DNA from: an uncultured Deferribacteraceae bacterium
GTDB lineage: Bacteria; Chrysiogenota; Deferribacteres; Deferribacterales; Mucispirillaceae
Direction of reading: 5' to 3'
Length of the DNA stretch: 7,268 bases
Assembly (NCBI GenBank): GCA_947039055.1
Contig: CAMQYB010000091.1
Coordinates: 1-7,268, forward strand
Under the pieces are notes generated by a model. That model saw nothing but the letters and a program-made list of their open reading frames with translations, ran no database searches and had not been told where the DNA came from. Both the position numbers and the translations under genes were made by a program. Of this stretch, positions 5,427 through 7,268 are shown in pieces (position 1 is the stretch's first letter; the number at the start of each line of letters is the position of its first letter).

Positions 5427-6995
5427 ATGGAAAATGTAGTATTGAATGTAATTATATTTACAGCTGTTGGGCTTACAATGGGCTCACTGATAAGTTATAT
5501 AGCATTAAAAAAGTTTAAAGCAATAGAAGACAAAAAATTAGGAAACACGAAAGAAGATATTATTCAAAGAGCTAAACGTGAACATGAAGATATCGTAAAA
5601 GAAGCTAAACTTGAATCTAAAGAAATTATTTTTAGAGGTAGACAAGAGTTAGATAAAGAGATCAAAGAAAAAAAATGGGATATAACTCAACAAGAAAAAC
5701 GTCTTTTAACTAAAGAAGAAACTATCGATAAAAAAATGGATACTGTTTATAAGAAAGAAGAGTTTTTAGAGAAGAAAGATAAAGAGTTAGATGAAAAATT
5801 AAAAGATATTGATGTTAGTAAAGTGAAGATCAATGAACTTAAAAACAAATATGTTGAAGATGTTGAACGTGTAGCAAATATGACTAGAGAAGATGCAAAA
5901 AATACTCTAATCGAACAGATGTTGTCTGATGCAAAAATGGACTCTGCAAAAAGAATAAGAGAGATTGAAGAAGATCTAAAACAAGATGCAGATAAAAGAG
6001 CAAGAAGTATTATATCAACGGCTATTCAGCGTTGTGCTCCTGATTTTGTAAATGATATGTCTGTAACTGTTGTAAACTTACCATCTGATGAAATGAAAGG
6101 TAGAATTATCGGACGTGAAGGTAGAAACGTTCGTACATTTGAAACGATCACAGGTGTTGATATTATCGTTGATGATACACCAGAAGCGGTTATACTATCA
6201 TCATACGATCCGTATAGAAGAGAGACTGCAAAATTAACTTTAGAAAGATTAATAGCTGATGGAAGAATTCATCCAGCAAGAATAGAAGAGTTACATGAGA
6301 AGAGTAAACTTGAAATGAAAAAACACATCATCGAATTAGGTGGAGATGTTGTTTTCAATTTAGGACTTCATGGAGTTCATAATGATATTTTAGAGTTATT
6401 AGGTAGATTAAAATATCGTACAAGTTATGGTCAAAACGTTTTAGCACACTCAATAGAAGTTGCAACGATCGCTGGTATTATGGCTGCGGAACTTGGAATG
6501 GATATTAAGATTGCAAAAAGAGCAGGGCTGTTACATGATATCGGTAAAGCTATAGATCATGATGTTGAAGGCTCACACACACAAATAGGTGTTGAGTATG
6601 CTAAAAGATGCAAAGAAGATCCAAGAGTAATCAATGCGATAGCTTCACACCACGGCGAGGTTGAGTATAACTGTATTGAGGCTGTACTTATTCAATCAGC
6701 AGATGCGATATCAGCATCACGTCCAGGTGCAAGAAGAGAGGTTCTAGAATCATATATCAAACGTCTTGAAAAGTTAGAAGAGATCACATCTGGATTTGAA
6801 GGAGTTCAGAGATCATTTGCTATACAAGCAGGTAGAGAGGTTCGTATTATAGTTGAACCAGACAAAATATCAGATGATGGAATAATCACATTATCAAGAG
6901 ATATTTCTAGGAAAATCGAAGAGGAAGTTGTTTGTCCTGGGCAGATCAAAGTGTTAGTAATCAGAGAATCGAGAGCTATAGAGTACGCTAAGTAG
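5427..6995 (+). CDS. rny: Ribonuclease Y
   Basis: A 522-residue membrane-anchored endoribonuclease that makes the first cuts in mRNA decay and processing and organises a degradosome-like complex. The domain order is complete: N-terminal membrane helix (about 5-26); a long charged coiled coil (about 35-190, with R-x-E-L-D-K-E and Q-Q-E-K-R-L-L-x-K-E-E heptads); a KH RNA-binding domain with GRIIGREGRN (225-234); and an HD metal-dependent hydrolase domain with H341 (A-H-S-I-E-V-A), H370-D371 (L-L-H-D-I-G-K), H408-H409-G-E and A425-D426. The C-terminal Q-A-G-R-E-V-R-I-I-V and the ending Y-A-K match the family closely. Length is the family norm (about 520). All catalytic residues are present. It is the last gene of the operon, followed by an intrinsic terminator. 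Confidence 0.97.
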   Translation: MENVVLNVIIFTAVGLTMGSLISYIALKKFKAIEDKKLGNTKEDIIQRAKREHEDIVKEAKLESKEIIFRGRQELDKEIKEKKWDITQQEKRLLTKEETIDKKMDTVYKKEEFLEKKDKELDEKLKDIDVSKVKINELKNKYVEDVERVANMTREDAKNTLIEQMLSDAKMDSAKRIREIEEDLKQDADKRARSIISTAIQRCAPDFVNDMSVTVVNLPSDEMKGRIIGREGRNVRTFETITGVDIIVDDTPEAVILSSYDPYRRETAKLTLERLIADGRIHPARIEELHEKSKLEMKKHIIELGGDVVFNLGLHGVHNDILELLGRLKYRTSYGQNVLAHSIEVATIAGIMAAELGMDIKIAKRAGLLHDIGKAIDHDVEGSHTQIGVEYAKRCKEDPRVINAIASHHGEVEYNCIEAVLIQSADAISASRPGARREVLESYIKRLEKLEEITSGFEGVQRSFAIQAGREVRIIVEPDKISDDGIITLSRDISRKIEEEVVCPGQIKVLVIRESRAIEYAK

Positions 6996-7082
6996 AGTGT
7001 TGTTTTAGCTAATATTATCAATTTATAATTGATTGATTATATTATTTATTTGAATGATATGAAAAATCGGATAGAAGATATT

Positions 7083-7118
7083 AAATGCCTACCTTAATTT
7101 TAGGGTAGGCGTTTTTTT
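7083..7118 (+). terminator. Strong intrinsic terminator of the rarA-fau-rny operon
   Basis: GCCTACC (7087-7093) pairs with GGTAGGC (7104-7110). Inward, T-G, T-A and A-T pairs close on a four-base loop (7097-7100); outward, the stem can extend into A-T pairs with the tail. Seven T follow (7112-7118). It lies about 90 nt after the rny stop, with an unremarkable AT-rich 3' UTR between. Confidence 0.9.
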
Positions 7119-7268
7119 ATAATTAGTTATGAGTAGCAACTTGATGATTGTGTTTGATAGACAGAATTAATGAGTGGCATTCATGTTTATAGTTATGGTT
7201 TAAGGAACAAGGGATTGAGCTTAATAAGTACGATGAAAGAGTAGGTATTGGTATTTAATTGCGACTAA
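7119..7268. other. Right flank without a supported gene
   Basis: About 150 bases after the operon terminator show no ORF with a start and ribosome site, no tRNA-like fold and no repeat. A 21-codon open stretch on the plus strand (7193-7258, ending TAA) has a protein-like composition but no start codon and a stop directly before it. It could be a gene relic or chance. Confidence 0.5.

Noticed and set aside
7193..7258. Small or partial gene in the right flank
   Set aside because: The 21-codon open stretch has no start codon, no ribosome site and a stop immediately upstream. It does not run off the window edge.

Overview
The window is AT-rich and standard-code, with very AT-rich gaps between genes. 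It carries two tandem BspA-type leucine-rich-repeat (LRR) lipoproteins with relaxed lipoboxes (F-L-G-C and S-F-G-C), an RNase Y and a RarA-type ATPase. Together these fit a low-GC, probably host-associated bacterium. A spirochaete is my first guess, with Firmicutes or Fusobacteria as alternatives. This rests on style and gene families, not on a marker gene.

Layout. Positions 1-201 hold an imperfect 17/18-bp minisatellite that probably continues off the left edge. Positions 201-782 (minus strand) encode an unrecognised protein with two predicted membrane helices. Positions 833-3481 form a tandemly duplicated cassette: two paralogous LRR lipoprotein genes (1011-2051 and 2235-3338), with three copies of one intergenic module (terminator, fixed spacer, TTTACA promoter) placed before, between and after them. 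Positions 3603-6995 are a tight three-gene operon, rarA - 5-formyltetrahydrofolate cyclo-ligase - rny, ending in a strong intrinsic terminator at 7083-7118. The last 150 bases hold no gene I can support.

Function. The operon encodes a replication-fork repair ATPase, a one-carbon/folate salvage enzyme and the membrane-anchored endoribonuclease that starts mRNA decay. These are ordinary housekeeping roles, co-transcribed because of their spacing (20-nt overlap, then a 14-nt gap). The operon's best promoter candidate is the third copy of the LRR intergenic module. The two LRR proteins are predicted surface or periplasmic lipoproteins with closely matching N- and C-terminal domains. They differ by exactly one 22-residue repeat.

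I see no defence system, CRISPR array, transposase or RNA gene. The most notable structure is the three-copy intergenic module. Its first copy has a decayed terminator, which suggests the LRR locus once extended further left, and its third copy keeps its hairpin through two wobble pairs.
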